Positions 37,383 to 38,059 of a stretch of DNA of 38,059 nt are shown one piece after another (the first letter of the stretch is position 1; each line of letters begins with the position of its first letter). The DNA comes from Saccoglossus kowalevskii (lineage: Eukaryota > Hemichordata > Enteropneusta > Harrimaniidae), in contig NW_003135340.1 of the NCBI RefSeq assembly GCF_000003605.2, forward strand, positions 25,705-63,763, read 5' to 3'. Position numbers and translations under genes: made by a program. The notes below the pieces were generated by a model. It was not told the origin of the DNA. It searched no databases and saw only the letters and a list, made by a program, of their open reading frames with translations.

Positions 37383-37497
37383 GGAAAGAAACAGAAAAAA
37401 TCAACGACCATGCTGTCTGAGGACTAACATTGGTAGTCTCTACCCGACAAGGACAATAAATGAGACAATGGCGAGTGGCGCTGTAAATGCATCCTAA
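37383..37497 (+). CDS. GPCR exon D: predicted distal C-tail and stop
   Basis: Starting with one base that completes an Arg codon, the frame reads ERNRKNQRPCCLRTN and continues for 37 codons to TAA at 37495-37497, ending in GAVNAS. Its composition (Arg, Asn, Ser, Thr and a Cys pair that could be palmitoylated) continues the character of exon C, and the frame stays open although the region is AT-rich. In its favour are the good acceptor and a stop created by the donor itself. Against it, 37 codons can stay open by chance. A read from 37383 in frame 0 instead gives only 14 codons and a stop. Confidence 0.5.
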
Positions 37498-38059
37498 AGG
37501 ATGCTACCAATTTGCGAAGTTAGTTTCAGTCGTGTGTATGTTGTACATATTGAACTCGGGCATAATTCAATTTCGTGAAATTGACAACATGAATTTGGTA
37601 GAAGGAATTCAACCCAATATATACATACCTGACTACAATGGCATCCATCACGGAATTCTACAGTGTCAGTAAACATTCAGGCAATTCAAATGCATAGTTA
37701 ATAATTCACAAACAAACTATGGACTGCCTATTATGTAAACAAGTTGTACTCCAAACACGACATACACAACCAACATACCATATCATGAGTTCATTTTGCA
37801 GAGACTGAATGATGAAACGGCGTCAGTGAAATTAAAGATATAAATAGACTTTTAGAAATTAATAATATTAGCAATAGTTTCTGCAAACACGTATTAATGT
37901 ATTTGTATGTGTTTACAGAGCTAATTATTTAATGTCTTTCTTTAAGCTCTATATTATCATGGTGTAGTTATTTATTCAACACCTTACAATGAGAAAGGCA
38001 ATATAATAATAGAAAAGTATGTTATAATACATAACACATGAATACCAAAGTATGTGCAA
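37498..38059 (+). other. Receptor 3' UTR and downstream DNA
   Basis: ATTAAA at 37831-37836 is a possible polyadenylation signal. AATAAA at 37455-37460 lies inside predicted exon D, but could serve as the signal for a transcript that stops early. No further gene was recognised to the right edge. Confidence 0.4.

Larger units (their letters stand above)
9876..37497 (+). other. Neuropeptide-type class A GPCR gene (5' part missing)
   Basis: This is the gene span assembled from exons 9876-10280, 12663-12866, 36894-37045 and 37383-37497. Introns are 2382, 24027 and 337 bp. The first two are phase 0 and the last phase 2, all with GT..AG ends. The joined frame has about 291 codons without interruption and reads in order TM3 (DRY), TM4, extracellular loop 2, TM5, intracellular loop 3, TM6 (CWLP), TM7 (NPVVY), helix 8 and a Ser/Thr-rich tail. 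A receptor of this group normally has about 350-450 residues, so about 100 N-terminal residues (TM1, TM2, first Cys) are lacking. The predicted product is a plasma-membrane receptor coupling a peptide ligand to heterotrimeric G proteins. By eye the loop 2 pattern C-x-E-x-WP and the short loop 3 LWGRHIPG..SKKK resemble tachykinin, GPR83 and NPFF/NPY-like receptors. The subtype is not decided. Confidence 0.8.

Overview
The window is animal nuclear DNA, most likely from a marine invertebrate. The signs are AT-rich sequence, long introns with GT..AG borders, tRNA-derived SINEs, several kinds of miniature inverted-repeat elements, and a class A neuropeptide-type G-protein-coupled receptor split over phase-0 and phase-2 introns. 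The species cannot be fixed from sequence alone. A non-vertebrate deuterostome or another bilaterian with large introns fits. Nothing looks bacterial or organellar.

The one convincing gene runs left to right and is cut by the left edge. Exon A (9876-10280) carries TM3 with DRY, TM4, extracellular loop 2, TM5 and intracellular loop 3. Exon B (12663-12866) carries TM6 (FALCWLP) and TM7 (NPVVY). After an intron of about 24 kb, exon C (36894-37045) carries helix 8 and the proximal tail, and exon D (37383-37497) probably encodes the last 37 residues. The joined pieces give about 291 residues with no stop or frameshift. TM1, TM2 and the start of TM3 were not found and are probably upstream of the window. 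The closest groups by eye are tachykinin, NPFF, GPR83 and NPY-like peptide receptors. The ligand cannot be called.

Region by region: 1-9875 is presumed 5' intron or upstream DNA. It holds two TTAA-flanked inverted-repeat elements (1666-2229 and 7202-7858), a three-copy 57-bp tandem repeat (3477-3649) and another inverted-repeat element (4219-4519). Intron A/B (10281-12662) holds a diverged duplicated segment. Intron B/C (12867-36893) holds a pentanucleotide array, inverted-repeat elements near 13.7, 26.3 and 31.4 kb, a decayed repeat-type ORF (23225-24859), a possible LTR on the minus strand (26415-27040), and tRNA-derived SINE heads near 29.2, 34.65 and 34.93 kb. From 37498 to the end is 3' UTR and flanking DNA.

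I found no new multi-gene system. The points most worth following are the receptor's two possible C-termini, created by a donor site that overlaps a stop codon; the two related TTAA elements; and the multiply frameshifted repeat ORF.
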